A stretch of DNA of 6,434 bases from Candidatus Borrarchaeota archaeon (GCA_016840645.1 JAEORY010000234.1:1-6434); one strand, 5' to 3'; positions 1-5,341 are shown, numbered from the stretch's first letter. The notes: generated by a model from the sequence alone, not told the origin. Made by a program: numbers and translations.

Positions 1-345
1 TCGGCGCTAGTTCCTCAAGCATATTCAGCAGCAGATGTGGTGGTTGTCCCTTCAATTTGGCCAGATCCATTCCCTTATGTACCTCTAGAAGCATTCGCTA
101 TGAAAACGCCAGTTATTGCTTCGAATGTCGGTGGACTTCCTGAAGTTGTTAGACATAAAAAAAACGGTCTTCTTGTCAGACCATATAATGTTGAAGAACT
201 TGCGAACGCGATACAGAGTATCTTAAGTGATGAACACCAAGCTCAACAAATGGGTTTAGAGGGCAGAATGATTGTTGAAAAAGAATACACCCTTTCTCTT
301 ATGCTCGAACGCTACAAGAAATTATATTTTAGCTTGACCCAATAA
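1..345 (+). CDS. Glycosyltransferase family 4 (GT-B), C-terminal part, 5' end outside window
   Basis: The reading frame is open from base 1, so the gene starts upstream of the window and 114 residues are visible. They match the nucleotide-sugar-binding C-terminal domain of GT4 enzymes, which transfer a sugar from an NDP-sugar to a lipid, glycan or other acceptor on the cytoplasmic face. Seen: a VVVVPSIWPDPF strand-turn (visible residues 13-24), then LEAFAMKTPVIAS (29-41) and GGLPEVV (44-50). The family EX7E motif appears as Asp22-x7-Glu30, with Asp replacing the first Glu, a change worth noting but not unusual next to PxPF. NGLLV (63-67) and the final helix are also typical. The last 17 bases overlap the end of the convergent protease gene. 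The acceptor and pathway cannot be told from this fragment. Confidence 0.92.
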   Translation, partial: SALVPQAYSAADVVVVPSIWPDPFPYVPLEAFAMKTPVIASNVGGLPEVVRHKKNGLLVRPYNVEELANAIQSILSDEHQAQQMGLEGRMIVEKEYTLSLMLERYKKLYFSLTQ

Positions 346-1252
346 TTTGTAACAATTCAAGTTGACCGGAAAGTAATAATGAAAGAAAAAGGGCTACAAG
401 TCCTAATGCAATTGAGATAGGCAATCCAGGAAGCATTTTTCTCTTTTCTAGTAGTTTAAGGGTAATCATCAGTCCTCCAAGAATTCCTCCAGAAACCATC
501 ATCAGAGGAAATGTGCCAAAGTTCAAAAATGTGTGCGCTGTTAACATTGAATAAAACACAAGGTCTCCAAGGCCGATTTCTATCTCTTCACTACTTGAGT
601 AGGTCATTGCAGGCATCTCTATGCTTTTCTCTTCAGATATTTCAATTATTTGTTTGATAGGGCCTCGTGTTACAGCAAAAATATCATAAATAGAAAGACC
701 TACGAGCAGAAGAATGGTTGACCATGTGGGCATCGCGATGCCTAAGAAAGCCCCAAGTCCACCTCCATACCCTAAGATTACTGTATTCTGCAAATAAGGA
801 TTTGAAATATTTCTTTTAAGCAAAATGTATGCAGCGCTTACACCAAACAGTATGCTAACAACTACAAGAATAAAAAATAAATTCAGGCTATTAAGAATGA
901 CTAAAACAGTTAATCCAAAGTAACCTGTTAACAAAATTCCTCCTAAAGTCATTCCAAAAAACATAAATGCATTTAAAATCTTACCGTATCCATGTTTTAA
1001 CAGAATCACAAGCAAACTCGCCCCAAGTAGGGCTGCAATTACATATACCAAGGCGTTGAGACCTGCAGCCCCTAGACCTCCCTCTTGTTCTGAGAATGGA
1101 GTTACTTCAACTTGCGTTTGTCCTAAAATAGAAATATAAGCGAGAAATACAGCAAGCAATATAGCTAATATCGTCGGGAGCATGATTTTGCCAATAACCT
1201 TTAAGGTAATTCGTCTTTCAACTGAATCATCAGTTTGTTCATTTTCAGCCAT
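329..1252 (-). CDS. Presenilin/signal-peptide-peptidase-like intramembrane aspartyl protease (family A22, archaeal)
   Basis: This 307-residue polytopic membrane protein is likely to cut transmembrane segments of substrate proteins within the bilayer. Diagnostic motifs are visible, numbered from the ATG at 1252: YD in SIYDIFAV with catalytic Asp190, GLGD with catalytic Asp230, and the C-terminal LPGLP (about 274-278), the counterpart of the PAL motif. About nine hydrophobic segments fit the A22 fold; a hydrophilic stretch (about 200-225) separates the two Asp helices, as expected. An in-frame GTG at 1264 would add four residues (VERK), but the GGAAAG ahead of the ATG favours 1252. The gene is convergent with the glycosyltransferase, with a 17-bp overlap, and divergent from thiL. 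The motifs make the family assignment firm; the natural substrate is unknown. Confidence 0.9.
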   Translation of the reverse strand: MAENEQTDDSVERRITLKVIGKIMLPTILAILLAVFLAYISILGQTQVEVTPFSEQEGGLGAAGLNALVYVIAALLGASLLVILLKHGYGKILNAFMFFGMTLGGILLTGYFGLTVLVILNSLNLFFILVVVSILFGVSAAYILLKRNISNPYLQNTVILGYGGGLGAFLGIAMPTWSTILLLVGLSIYDIFAVTRGPIKQIIEISEEKSIEMPAMTYSSSEEIEIGLGDLVFYSMLTAHTFLNFGTFPLMMVSGGILGGLMITLKLLEKRKMLPGLPISIALGLVALFLSLLLSGQLELLQIIGSS

Positions 1253-1290
1253 TTTTCTTTCCACATTTCTTCATTAAATGCCAGTTTTCC

Positions 1291-1303
1291 TAATATATTA
1301 TAG
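1291..1303 (-). promoter_or_regulatory. Probable TATA box for the presenilin-like gene
   Basis: An A/T-only run (TAATATATTATA on the plus strand) lies about 40-50 bases upstream of the ATG at 1252. This would place transcription start near 1270 and leave a short leader. Because the run is nearly palindromic it could also serve the divergent thiL gene, though it is rather far from that start. It is assigned by composition and spacing only. Confidence 0.4.
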
Positions 1304-1366
1304 AGTTTGTCATGATTGTATTAGAAGTGAATATCAAATCAATTCATTAATAGATTGATCAAGAGC

Positions 1367-1396
1367 CTTTAGGTGACTTTAGGTGACTTTAGGTGA
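1367..1396 (+). repeat. Three perfect tandem copies of CTTTAGGTGA at the thiL start
   Basis: Three identical 10-bp units occupy 1367-1376, 1377-1386 and 1387-1396. Each unit contains AGGTGA, an anti-Shine-Dalgarno complement, and a GTG. The copy at 1371-1376 is spaced six bases from the GTG at 1383 in the second copy, which opens the thiL frame directly after a TAG (1380-1382). Because 10 is not a multiple of 3, the GTG triplets of the three units lie in three different frames, and gain or loss of a unit changes which GTG is preceded by a ribosome site. Confidence 0.9.
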
Positions 1397-2360
1397 GCGA
1401 AAGATTATTTCTTTAATTTATGATATTATAGGCGATTCTTTGAGTTCTTTGCTTCCATTTAATGATGACGCGGTTGCCATTGAAATAGGAGACAAAGTGT
1501 TAGTCATAAACACTGACATGTTTGTACGAAAAACTGATGCTCCTCAAGGAATGTCTTCAAGACAAATTGGGCAAAAAGTCATTGTCATGAATGTAAGCGA
1601 CCTAGCTGCAAAAGGTGCAACACCAGTCGGATTTTTATCCGCGTTAGGGTTTCCTTCTGATTTTATCAAAAATGATATTGAGGAATTGCTTTATGGTTTC
1701 AAAGAAGCATGTTCTTTGTATAGAGTGCCTTATCTCGGAGGCGATACTAATGAAGCAGATGACCTTGTTATTACGGGAATAGCCCTGGGAGTTACTAATA
1801 CAGATGAATTAATTTCACGGGCAAAAGCTCAAGAAGGAGATATTGTCTGTGTGACAGGTATATTCGGAAAGACTGCTGCTGGCTTTAAAATCCTACTCGA
1901 CAATCTTGAATGCCCTGAACACTTAAGAGATGAATTTATTGAAACTATCTTTCATCCACAAGCACGTCTCGATGAAGGGATTGCTTTGGCAAAATCAAGA
2001 ATACCTACAGCAAGCATAGACTCCAGTGATGGATTAGCCTGGTCTCTTTATGAAATTGCACAGGCTAGCAATATCGGAATTGAGATTAATAAATTGCCTA
2101 TTGACTTATCAGTTGAGGAGTTTGCAAGGATAAATCACCTCGATCCATTCGACTTATGCTTTTATGGTGGCGAAGAATTTGAATTGATCGTTACAATACC
2201 AGCAAAAAAAATAGTTCACGCTTCTGCTGCTCTAAATGCAGTAAAAGGACAGCTTATACCTATTGGTAGGATAGTGAAGGCAAAAGGCTTATTTTATATT
2301 GAGGGTGGAAAAAAGAGGGAGATTTTTCCAAGAGGTTATGAACATTTCACAAAGCATTAA
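1383..2360 (+). CDS. thiL: Thiamine-monophosphate kinase
   Basis: This enzyme phosphorylates thiamine monophosphate with ATP to give thiamine diphosphate, the last step of cofactor synthesis, in the cytoplasm. At 325 residues it has normal length for ThiL. Family landmarks are all present: LGERKII at the N-terminus (3-9), NDDA (27-30), INTDMFV (42-48), the long MNVSDLAAKGATPVGFL stretch (69-85), GGDT (119-122), SIDSSDGLAWSL (211-222) and YGGEEFEL (261-268). The Asp residues in these motifs bind Mg-ATP in the family. The start is a GTG directly after an in-frame TAG; AGGTGA six bases upstream supports it, and LGERKII then falls where ThiL N-termini have it. No other thiamine gene is visible nearby. 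It is divergent from the protease gene and 75 nt ahead of the flavodoxin-like gene. Confidence 0.96.
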   Translation: MTLGERKIISLIYDIIGDSLSSLLPFNDDAVAIEIGDKVLVINTDMFVRKTDAPQGMSSRQIGQKVIVMNVSDLAAKGATPVGFLSALGFPSDFIKNDIEELLYGFKEACSLYRVPYLGGDTNEADDLVITGIALGVTNTDELISRAKAQEGDIVCVTGIFGKTAAGFKILLDNLECPEHLRDEFIETIFHPQARLDEGIALAKSRIPTASIDSSDGLAWSLYEIAQASNIGIEINKLPIDLSVEEFARINHLDPFDLCFYGGEEFELIVTIPAKKIVHASAALNAVKGQLIPIGRIVKAKGLFYIEGGKKREIFPRGYEHFTKH

Positions 2361-2435
2361 AATACCAACTGATTAAAAACGGGCGGATAACATACCTAGC
2401 CTTACCTTATTATCTAAATTTAAGAGGTGAATATT

Positions 2436-2894
2436 TTGACTAAAGTTATTGTCGCATACGACACTAAGTATGGTAACACCAAAATTGCAGCGGAAACTAT
2501 CATAGAGGGGATGAACGTTGAGGGAATAGATGTTACACTCAGTAATATGAAAGAAGTAGACTTTAAGACGATAAATCAATATGATGCGTTTCTAATGGGT
2601 TGTCCTAATCATTTTGGTGGACCGACCAGAACAGCTAAGAAGTTTATTGACAATCTTGGAAAACTTGACCTGAAAGAAAAAGTGATTGCTGTTTTTGACA
2701 CGTACATCAAAAAAGACTTCGAAAAAGCAGTAAAGAAAATGGAAGATAAAATTAAAGAAAAAATCCCTGGATCAAAATTGATTACTCCTGGATTATCAAT
2801 AAAAGTTATGGGGACAAAGGGGCCAATTCTAGAGGAGGAATTTCCTAAAGCGAAAGAATTTGGAAAACAGATTGCTACTCAAATTAAAGGTTGA
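2436..2894 (+). CDS. Flavodoxin-like protein (FMN-binding fold)
   Basis: A 152-residue protein with the flavodoxin layout, probably a soluble one-electron or two-electron carrier using FMN. After a first beta strand (KVIVAY, 3-8) comes the FMN-phosphate loop DTKYGNT (9-15), matching the T-x-T/Y-G-N-T signature. LMGCPNHFGGPTR (53-65) fits the second flavin-contact loop (often G-x-P-x-Y/H-x-G), and KVIAVFDTY is the next strand and loop. The start is taken as TTG at 2436 because GAGGTGA (2424-2430) lies five bases upstream. A GTG at 2427 is in frame but is itself part of that ribosome site. The LRR gene follows seven bases after the stop, so the two probably share a transcript. The redox partner is unknown; a rubredoxin-like protein lies further right but not in the same unit. 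Confidence 0.85.
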   Translation: MTKVIVAYDTKYGNTKIAAETIIEGMNVEGIDVTLSNMKEVDFKTINQYDAFLMGCPNHFGGPTRTAKKFIDNLGKLDLKEKVIAVFDTYIKKDFEKAVKKMEDKIKEKIPGSKLITPGLSIKVMGTKGPILEEEFPKAKEFGKQIATQIKG

Positions 2895-2901
2895 CCACTG
2901 A

Positions 2902-3165
2902 ATGCCAAACGATTTTGTGATAGTTAAAGGGAAGAAATCTAATATAAGAGACAATACACTCTTTCTTTTTAATAAAGGAATCACTGATATCGCCGAGATC
3001 GAAGGTTTAGAAAATCTTACAAATATAAAAACGTTAAGGCTTGGTGATAACCAGATAAAAGAAATCAAAGGTTTAGAGAACCTTGAACAACTACAAATGA
3101 TACTTCTTAGAGACAATCCGATCAAAGAAGAAGAGAAGAACTTATTATCACAAGGAGTACAGTAA
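2902..3165 (+). CDS. Small leucine-rich-repeat protein (SDS22-like repeats)
   Basis: This 87-residue protein consists of almost nothing but leucine-rich repeats with a 22-residue period. GITDIAEIEGLENL (26-39) and NQIKEIKGLENLEQL (50-64) align position by position (I30/I52, I33/I55, G35/G57, L36/L58, L39/L61), and a third partial repeat carries N72 and I74 at the same spacing. This is the SDS22/LRR_4 type, used for protein binding. With two to three repeats it is far shorter than structured LRR proteins, so it may need a partner or be a fragment of a longer ancestor. No signal peptide or membrane segment is seen. The ATG lies seven bases after the flavodoxin stop, with AAAGGT (2886-2891) as a weak ribosome site, suggesting coupled expression. 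Its function is not recognised. Confidence 0.8.
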   Translation: MPNDFVIVKGKKSNIRDNTLFLFNKGITDIAEIEGLENLTNIKTLRLGDNQIKEIKGLENLEQLQMILLRDNPIKEEEKNLLSQGVQ

Positions 3166-3207
3166 CTTGTAGTATCCTGCCAAGAAAAGATGAAAGGATA
3201 AAAGGAA

Positions 3208-3219
3208 TGGCGGGCCCGG
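3208..3219. repeat. Direct repeat copy 1 (TGGCGGGCCCGG), tRNA 3' end
   Basis: Twelve bases identical to 4827-4838 and in the same orientation, 1619 bases apart. Both copies are the last bases of a tRNA on the minus strand (acceptor, discriminator G and CCA). The pair brackets the LAGLIDADG gene and could be old attachment sites. However, GGGCCCG acceptor stems are common in archaeal tRNAs, so the identity alone does not prove a duplication. Confidence 0.6.
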
Positions 3220-3232
3220 CGAGATTTGAACC
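3208..3232 (-). pseudogene. Orphan tRNA 3' end (T loop, T-stem 3' strand, acceptor 3' strand, CCA)
   Basis: Read on the minus strand, this gives GGTTCAAATCTCGC followed by CGGGCCCGCCA. That is G52-G53, T loop TTCAAAT, T-stem 3' strand CTCGC, acceptor 3' strand CGGGCCC, discriminator G and CCA. The matching 5' T-stem (GCGAG) is absent: the bases before the loop read TTGGGG and pair only partly. No GGGCCCG 5' acceptor strand, D arm or anticodon arm follows over the next 400 bases. It is therefore a fragment, of the kind left when an element integrates at a tRNA 3' end. Its T stem differs from that of the nearby tRNA-Arg (CCCAC), so either it derives from another tRNA or it has diverged. Confidence 0.75.
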
Positions 3233-3568
3233 CCAACTGCTTATATTTTCTCAGACTAATTCTATTATTTTTCAAATTGATTTTTTACAATTCCGTGTTT
3301 TTAGTTGGAACTTTTTAAAGATAGACAAAGTTAGAAATTGCGAATTAAAGACATTTCAGTTTTTTGAACAATTTTCCTTGATTATTTGAAGAATTACCTA
3401 TCAACACAGTGAAATGTCTATAAAACAATAAATAACACACAATCACTTTCAAAGAACTTCTTATCAATTCTAACGAATATTTTGTAATTTTAATGAGATA
3501 AAAAATAAAAATAGTGCAAATCCTTATAATTTGTAGAAATATATACAATATTAGGAGTTATAATACCT

Positions 3569-3579
3569 TTATTATACTT
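3569..3579 (+). promoter_or_regulatory. Possible TATA box for the endonuclease gene
   Basis: TTATTATACTT lies about 40 bases before the GTG at 3615. Initiation near 3598 would leave a short leader carrying AGAGG (3603-3607) as ribosome site, about seven bases before the start. This rests on spacing and composition only; CTTTAAAT directly after it is an alternative. Confidence 0.35.
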
Positions 3580-3614
3580 TAAATCAACAGAGAAAAGGTC
3601 TTAGAGGATTATAT

Positions 3615-3911
3615 GTGTTAAATGAAACGTTCAACTGGGAAGTGGGAGAATCAATTCCTCTTCATTACACAGAGAATGAGTTTCGGCCAAAAAGGAAATC
3701 CAAGTCAGTAAAGTTGCCAAAAATGGTTACTGAAGAATTAGCAGAGGAGACAGGGATACATATCAGTGATGGAAATATATGGAATGGGATAATGATCTAT
3801 GCAGGACATGCGGAAGATGATAGTGCATATTTACGCTATAAAGTAGTTCCTTTAATTAAGAAGGTATGGGGAATAAAAAATGTAACACAAAAATACGCAA
3901 AGGGAAAGTAA
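3615..3911 (+). CDS. N-terminal half of the split LAGLIDADG endonuclease (98 aa)
   Basis: If translated alone, this half gives the lead-in domain and the first LAGLIDADG helix (LAEETGIHISDG, acidic residue Asp52), ending in the middle of the first nuclease half-domain. The start is a GTG with AGAGG (3603-3607) upstream. An ATG two bases earlier (3613) is in another frame and stops at once. Alone it lacks the rest of the first half-domain and all of the second, so independent activity is unlikely unless it pairs with the product of the second frame. Confidence 0.5.
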   Translation: MLNETFNWEVGESIPLHYTENEFRPKRKSKSVKLPKMVTEELAEETGIHISDGNIWNGIMIYAGHAEDDSAYLRYKVVPLIKKVWGIKNVTQKYAKGK

Positions 3912-3914
3912 GGG

Positions 3915-4628
3915 ATGTCACTTAGTTTTTGTTCGAAAGAGATAGCCAACTTTAAAGAGAAGATGTTGAATTTGCCTTCTGGCAAAAAGGCAGAGATCGA
4001 AATACCGGCATGTATGTTGAGGTCACGTCGTTTTGTAACAGGAGTGTTAAGAGGTTTATTCGATGGAGATGGGAGTCTGAGTTTTAAGAGCAAATGGGGG
4101 CTTGGACATACCTATCCGGTGCTGAGCTATACTTCAATTAGTGAGCCCTTAATAAGACAGTTACAGGAGCAATTAAGAAAGTTAGGGTTCACAGTTCCGA
4201 AGAAGTTGGAGGAAAGGGAAAATGGGACGTTTTATATGTGGCTAAACGGGGATAGAAATTACGAGAAGTGGATGAATACAATAGGGTTCAACAATCCGAA
4301 GCACTTAACGAAAGTGGTGCTTTATGAAAAATTTGGAGTAGTGCCCCCAATGACAGGACTAAGAGAGCGTGTGAAATTGATATTAAGGACCGTAGAATTA
4401 TCAGAATTGTATCCCTTGAGTGAAGTGAGGCTTAATAAGAACAGAATATTAGAGAAAAAAGTCTTACAGAACTTAGAACACGAAGAGAGTTATATTAGTG
4501 AACTTGCGAGGTATTGTAGTGTCGATAGACGGCGTATCAGTGGTGCATTTCGAAGGCTCTCTAAAATGGGTTTAGTAGAATGCGTTCAAGCCAAAAATGG
4601 TTTGAAAAGTATCTACAGAATAACCTAG
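3915..4628 (+). CDS. C-terminal half: second LAGLIDADG domain plus winged helix-turn-helix (237 aa)
   Basis: The ATG comes three bases after the TAA and in the same frame, so reinitiation is possible, although only a weak GGG precedes it. Residues 1-35 complete the first nuclease half; LRGLFDGDGSLSF (45-57) is an intact second LAGLIDADG helix with acidic Asp52. GTFYMWLNGDRNYEKWMNTIGF (104-125, in two short blocks around NGD) finishes the second half. Residues about 180-237 form a winged helix: ILEKKVLQNLEHEESYISELA, then RRRISGAFRRLSKMGLV as recognition helix and turn, then a short wing. The winged helix may add DNA specificity or act as a repressor. No other tail-coding frame is seen before the stop at 4626-4628. 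Confidence 0.65.
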   Translation: MSLSFCSKEIANFKEKMLNLPSGKKAEIEIPACMLRSRRFVTGVLRGLFDGDGSLSFKSKWGLGHTYPVLSYTSISEPLIRQLQEQLRKLGFTVPKKLEERENGTFYMWLNGDRNYEKWMNTIGFNNPKHLTKVVLYEKFGVVPPMTGLRERVKLILRTVELSELYPLSEVRLNKNRILEKKVLQNLEHEESYISELARYCSVDRRRISGAFRRLSKMGLVECVQAKNGLKSIYRIT

Positions 4629-4826
4629 TGGGGATTAAATAAACTAAAAAGAGTGGAGAGAATATCTAAGCAGTTGAGAGAAAAATATAATCTCGCTGTG
4701 TAATTTTTATGAGTGATTAGAATTTTTTATGACTTTCATAGAAACAAGGGAAAAATTTGAATCGGCTTCAGGTCGATATTGAAGTGGAAGGTGCTTTTAA
4801 TTTAAATTATGCGATCAGAAAGTGAG

Positions 4827-4838
4827 TGGCGGGCCCGG
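4827..4838. repeat. Direct repeat copy 2 (TGGCGGGCCCGG), 3' end of tRNA-Arg
   Basis: The CCA, discriminator and acceptor end of tRNA-Arg plus one T-stem base. It matches 3208-3219 exactly. An element integrated at this tRNA would extend leftwards from here to the distal copy, which is where the endonuclease gene lies. Confidence 0.6.
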
Positions 4839-4843
4839 TGGGA

Positions 4844-4872
4844 ATTTCAGAACTAAACGCTTGCATAGTTCC
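4844..4872 (-). other. tRNA-Arg intron 2, T loop (position 59/60), 29 nt
   Basis: A canonical bulge-helix-bulge can be read base by base. The outer helix is the T stem GTGGG/CCCAC; the central 4-bp helix is TTCA/TGAA; the 3-base bulges are AAG and ATT; the inner helix is GAAC/GTTC. Cutting after the second base of each bulge (AA|G and AT|T) removes exactly 29 bases and restores the T loop TTCAAAT with C61 following, the archaeal consensus. This exact agreement makes both splice sites well supported. Confidence 0.88.
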
Positions 4873-4886
4873 TTTGAACCCACGGT

Positions 4887-4917
4887 TTCCTAAGCAGCCA
4901 TCGATTTAAGGGCTGCG
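4887..4917 (-). other. tRNA-Arg intron 1, variable region (about position 45/46), about 31 nt
   Basis: 36 bases lie between the anticodon stem (G43 at 4920) and the T stem (G49 at 4883), where five are expected. Inside is a perfect 6-bp hairpin, GCAGCC/GGCTGC. The best fit puts the cuts after AT (44-45) and before ACC (46-48), leaving variable region ATACC with C48 able to pair with G15. The helix CCTG/TAGG is compatible with a relaxed bulge-helix-bulge, but one extra base and a weak outer helix mean the edges could move by one or two bases. Confidence 0.7.
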
Positions 4918-4978
4918 ATCAGGCTTAGAAGGCCTGCGCCCTATCCTGACTAGGCCACGGGCCCTGGAAAGGTGTGAC

Positions 4979-4984
4979 AATATA
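4979..4984 (-). promoter_or_regulatory. Possible TATA box of tRNA-Arg
   Basis: TATATT on the minus strand lies 15-20 bases before the mature 5' end. With a leader of a few bases removed by RNase P, this fits an archaeal box A at about -25 from transcription start. A second A/T run (TTTAAAAC) further upstream is a less well placed alternative. Confidence 0.5.
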
Positions 4985-5104
4985 GAACTGCTTTATGTTT
5001 TAAACTTTTAGATTTCAGTTCTATGACAATTAAAGCTGCTTGAAAAATTTTTGCCTTTTCTAATGTAGAGTTTTGACATAAGATTGCAGAAGGTAAGAGG
5101 TTAC

Positions 5105-5111
5105 AAAAAAA
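5105..5111 (-). terminator. T-run after the rubredoxin-like gene
   Basis: Seven consecutive T residues on the minus strand, within CTTCTTTTTTTG, begin nine bases after the stop codon at 5120-5122. This fits a T-rich intrinsic archaeal terminator that ends the rubredoxin-like transcript before the tRNA gene. No hairpin is required or seen. Confidence 0.5.
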
Positions 5112-5119
5112 GAAGGTAA

Positions 5120-5299
5120 TTATAATCTCGGATCTATGTGCTCTTCCTCTGGGTGCTCTGGAATCATGCCACACTCTTCTAAATAACACGTGACATTCTT
5201 GAATGTACATTTTTCTTTGCAACTGGGACATATTGAATCTTCTGGGGGCATATCTGCCTGAAAAGTGTAACCGCAATTCGAACATTTCCAAAATGGCAT
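5120..5299 (-). CDS. Rubredoxin-like / zinc-ribbon protein
   Basis: A 59-residue soluble protein with two Cys-x2-Cys pairs: [11 protein letters not shown] (3-13) and ICPSCKEKC (about 23-31). This is the rubredoxin or rubrerythrin-tail arrangement that binds one iron or zinc, with the aromatic WKC and GY positions typical of that fold. Two further cysteines (in VTCYLEECG) follow, as in a family of small rubredoxin-like proteins found in anaerobic archaea. It probably carries electrons to oxygen- or peroxide-reducing enzymes, but a structural zinc ribbon is possible. The ATG at 5299 is chosen because AAGGTGA (5311-5305) stands five bases ahead; a GTG at 5308 lies inside that site and would add three residues. 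It has its own TATA-like box, and the nitroreductase fragment lies 86 bases upstream on the same strand. Confidence 0.82.
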   Translation of the reverse strand: MPFWKCSNCGYTFQADMPPEDSICPSCKEKCTFKNVTCYLEECGMIPEHPEEEHIDPRL

Positions 5300-5333
5300 G
5301 AAATTCACCTTCTTTAGAAATCGAACTAACTTG

Positions 5334-5341
5334 CTTTATAG
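5334..5341 (-). promoter_or_regulatory. TATA box of the rubredoxin-like gene
   Basis: CTATAAAG on the minus strand, centred about 38 bases before the ATG at 5299. Initiation near 5311 would give a leader of about a dozen bases carrying AAGGTGA. This means the gene does not depend on transcription from the damaged nitroreductase upstream. Confidence 0.55.

Larger units (their letters stand above)
3166..3614. other. 449-base AT-rich gap containing one tRNA 3' remnant
   Basis: Between the LRR stop and the endonuclease start no convincing gene is visible; short frames here show low-complexity F/I/L/N-rich translations. The gap contains the orphan tRNA 3' end (3208-3232), a 10-bp inverted repeat (AGACATTTCA at 3349-3358 and its complement at 3410-3419) with a 51-base loop, and a likely promoter just ahead of the endonuclease. 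The rest is plain AT-rich DNA. Confidence 0.7.
3615..4628 (+). pseudogene. Two-motif LAGLIDADG homing endonuclease with C-terminal winged helix, interrupted by in-frame TAA
   Basis: One continuous frame of 338 codons, broken only by TAA at 3909-3911 (codon 99). Read through, it forms a coherent monomeric LAGLIDADG endonuclease: lead-in with KSVKLPKMVTEELAEE, motif 1 LAEETGIHISDG (42-53, acidic Asp52), motif 2 LRGLFDGDG (145-153, Asp152), the WMNTIGFNNPKHL segment typical of the family near the end of the nuclease core, then a winged helix. Such enzymes cut a long specific site to spread their own gene or its host intron. The interruption lies between the motifs (AKGK-stop-GMSLSFCSKEI), and one base change (TAA to TAT or TAC) would restore the frame. 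A nonsense mutation is the simplest reading. Stop-codon readthrough or two cooperating half-proteins are alternatives. No intron or intein host surrounds it; both flanks carry tRNA 3' ends. Confidence 0.8.
4827..4964 (-). tRNA. tRNA-Arg(UCU) with two introns
   Basis: The minus strand folds as a complete tRNA once two introns are removed. The acceptor GGGCCCG (4964-4958) pairs with CGGGCCC (4837-4831). The D arm is GCCT/GGGC with a ten-base loop containing GG and A20. The anticodon stem CAGGC/GCCTG encloses the seven-base loop CTTCTAA, giving anticodon UCU (4929-4927), which reads AGA/AGG. The T stem is GTGGG/CCCAC. Discriminator G73 is followed by encoded CCA (4829-4827). A20 and C35 agree with arginine identity. 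The spliced length is 78 nt including CCA. The anticodon loop itself has no intron; the introns are at about 45/46 and at 59/60. No RNA genes lie next to it. Confidence 0.92.

Noticed and set aside
2373..2579. 68-codon minus-strand frame opposite the flavodoxin-like gene start
   Set aside because: Lies opposite a well supported start with a strong ribosome site; no protein features.
2829..3275. 148-codon minus-strand frame opposite the flavodoxin-like and LRR genes
   Set aside because: Shadow of two better supported genes; Ser/Phe-rich translation of antisense LRR repeats.
3207..3389. 60-codon plus-strand frame over the tRNA remnant
   Set aside because: Starts inside the tRNA fragment; the translation is F/I/Q-rich low complexity, with no ribosome site.
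3208..3400. Orphan tRNA end as the 3' half of a split (trans-spliced) or intron-interrupted tRNA
   Set aside because: The bases before the T loop do not form a bulge-helix-bulge with any plausible partner, and no GGGCCCG 5' acceptor, D arm or GCGAG T-stem strand is found to the right of it. A distant partner outside the window cannot be excluded.
3836..4093. 85-codon minus-strand frame inside the endonuclease
   Set aside because: Antisense shadow of the LAGLIDADG frame without ribosome site or recognisable domain.
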